This document shows, piece after piece, positions 4,882 to 5,367 of a DNA stretch of 5,367 bases (position 1 is its first letter; each line of letters opens with the position of its first letter). This DNA comes from an uncultured Eubacterium sp. GTDB lineage: Bacteria; Bacillota; Clostridia; Lachnospirales; Lachnospiraceae. Location: assembly GCA_946412445.1 (NCBI GenBank), contig CAMKHH010000110.1, forward strand, positions 1-5,367. The letters are read 5' to 3'. The translations under genes and the position numbers were made by a program. A model generated the notes under the pieces. That model was not told the DNA's origin. It searched no databases and saw only the letters and a program-made list of their open reading frames with translations.

Positions 4882-5367
4882 TTAAAGAAAACGTGCGAAA
4901 AAGATACTATAGAATAAGATACACCAAGGCTTCATGATTAGGATGATAAAGATGTATTTCCGGGATGACATCGGGGTGAGTCCGGCCAGGAAGCAAAGAA
5001 TATCATCGGGAGCAAGCGGCAAAAGAATAGCCAGTGCAAATATAGACAAGAAGGATTTCTTTTGTGTCCAATCCAGATACTTGTGGTAGTTTGCTTCTCC
5101 AATCAGACCTTGTACCACATGTGAGCCAAATCTTCTTGCAATAAAGAAGGCAATGATGGAGCCTGCAGAGATACCCAGGTAATTGATCCAGAAACCACCG
5201 GCGGACCCGAACAGCACGGCACCTACGATACAGCCCAGAAAGCCCGGAAGAAGGGGTATGACCACCTGAAATAACTGAACAGTAAAGAGAACTGCAGGAG
5301 CAAAAAATCCGAAACCCTGAATGTATCCTTTAAAGGTAGCGACTGAGTGAAAGTAGCCGTCGAAATA
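4882..5367 (-). CDS. VTT/DedA-type membrane protein (TVP38/TMEM64 family), 5' end outside the window
   Basis: The frame is open from the window edge, giving 161 visible residues. The GTG at 5265 is an internal valine codon, not the start, because the upstream in-frame residues (SVATFKGYIQGFGFFAPAVL) are typical family sequence. The VTT domain (SNARE-associated, pfam09335) is shown by QVVIPLLPG (34-42), GAVLFGSAGG (49-58), GISAGSIIAFFIARRFG (65-81), and LLPLAPDDILCFLAGLTPMS (115-134). Hydrophobic stretches suggest two re-entrant or membrane segments before residue 80, one around 105-130 and one around 137-157. Relatives are inner-membrane proteins linked to lipid scrambling or proton-dependent membrane homeostasis; which applies here cannot be told. 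Visible residues suggest an intact protein ending soon after the last helix. A strong terminator follows, so it is transcribed separately from the next - strand genes. Confidence 0.9.
   Translation of the reverse strand, partial: YFDGYFHSVATFKGYIQGFGFFAPAVLFTVQLFQVVIPLLPGFLGCIVGAVLFGSAGGFWINYLGISAGSIIAFFIARRFGSHVVQGLIGEANYHKYLDWTQKKSFLSIFALAILLPLAPDDILCFLAGLTPMSSRKYIFIILIMKPWCILFYSIFFARFL

Noticed and set aside
5263..5265. GTG at 5265 as the start of the VTT protein
   Set aside because: The frame continues upstream to the window edge with typical family sequence, so the start is outside the window.

Overview
The window looks like chromosomal DNA of a Gram-positive anaerobe of the class Clostridia, most probably a Lachnospiraceae-type gut organism. 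The reasons are moderate base composition, strong AGGAGG ribosome binding sites, hairpin terminators, and the gene order pheB-type ACT regulator / homoserine dehydrogenase / phosphoglycerate-mutase-like protein, which I associate with that group. The lineage is an inference from content, not from a marker gene.

Layout, left to right. Positions 1-310 (+) hold the C-terminal end of a GH13 alpha-glucosidase whose start lies outside the window. It is closed by a clear intrinsic terminator (349-410). A candidate extended -10 promoter (422-450) then opens a compact three-gene operon on the + strand: pheB-like HTH/ACT protein (505-945), homoserine dehydrogenase hom (953-2179), and an alkaline-phosphatase-superfamily protein of the archaeal-type phosphoglycerate mutase / 'proposed homoserine kinase' family (2209-3411). 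The gaps between genes are 7 and 29 bases. Read together, this is a threonine-branch operon: Hom makes homoserine, the mutase-like protein is the best local candidate to phosphorylate it, and the ACT protein may sense an amino acid.

Positions 3412-3520 separate convergent transcription units and contain two strong hairpins with poor U-tracts. On the - strand lies a two-gene unit of membrane proteins: a small DUF4190-like protein (4315-4716) followed 32 bases downstream by a DUF975-family integral membrane protein (3521-4282). Its likely promoter is at 4802-4830, and its leader contains a 39-base imperfect palindrome. Upstream of that, also on the - strand, is the C-terminal part of a VTT/DedA-type (TVP38/TMEM64 family) membrane protein (4882 to the window edge) with its own terminator at 4837-4867.

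No RNA genes, CRISPR arrays, insertion sequences or phage genes were seen. The most interesting item is the probable non-orthologous homoserine kinase in the hom operon. This idea already exists in the literature of family annotation, so it is not a wholly new system. The rest is ordinary chromosomal housekeeping with a few unusual sequence details: a G9 tract in hom, U-poor convergent hairpins, and a leader palindrome.
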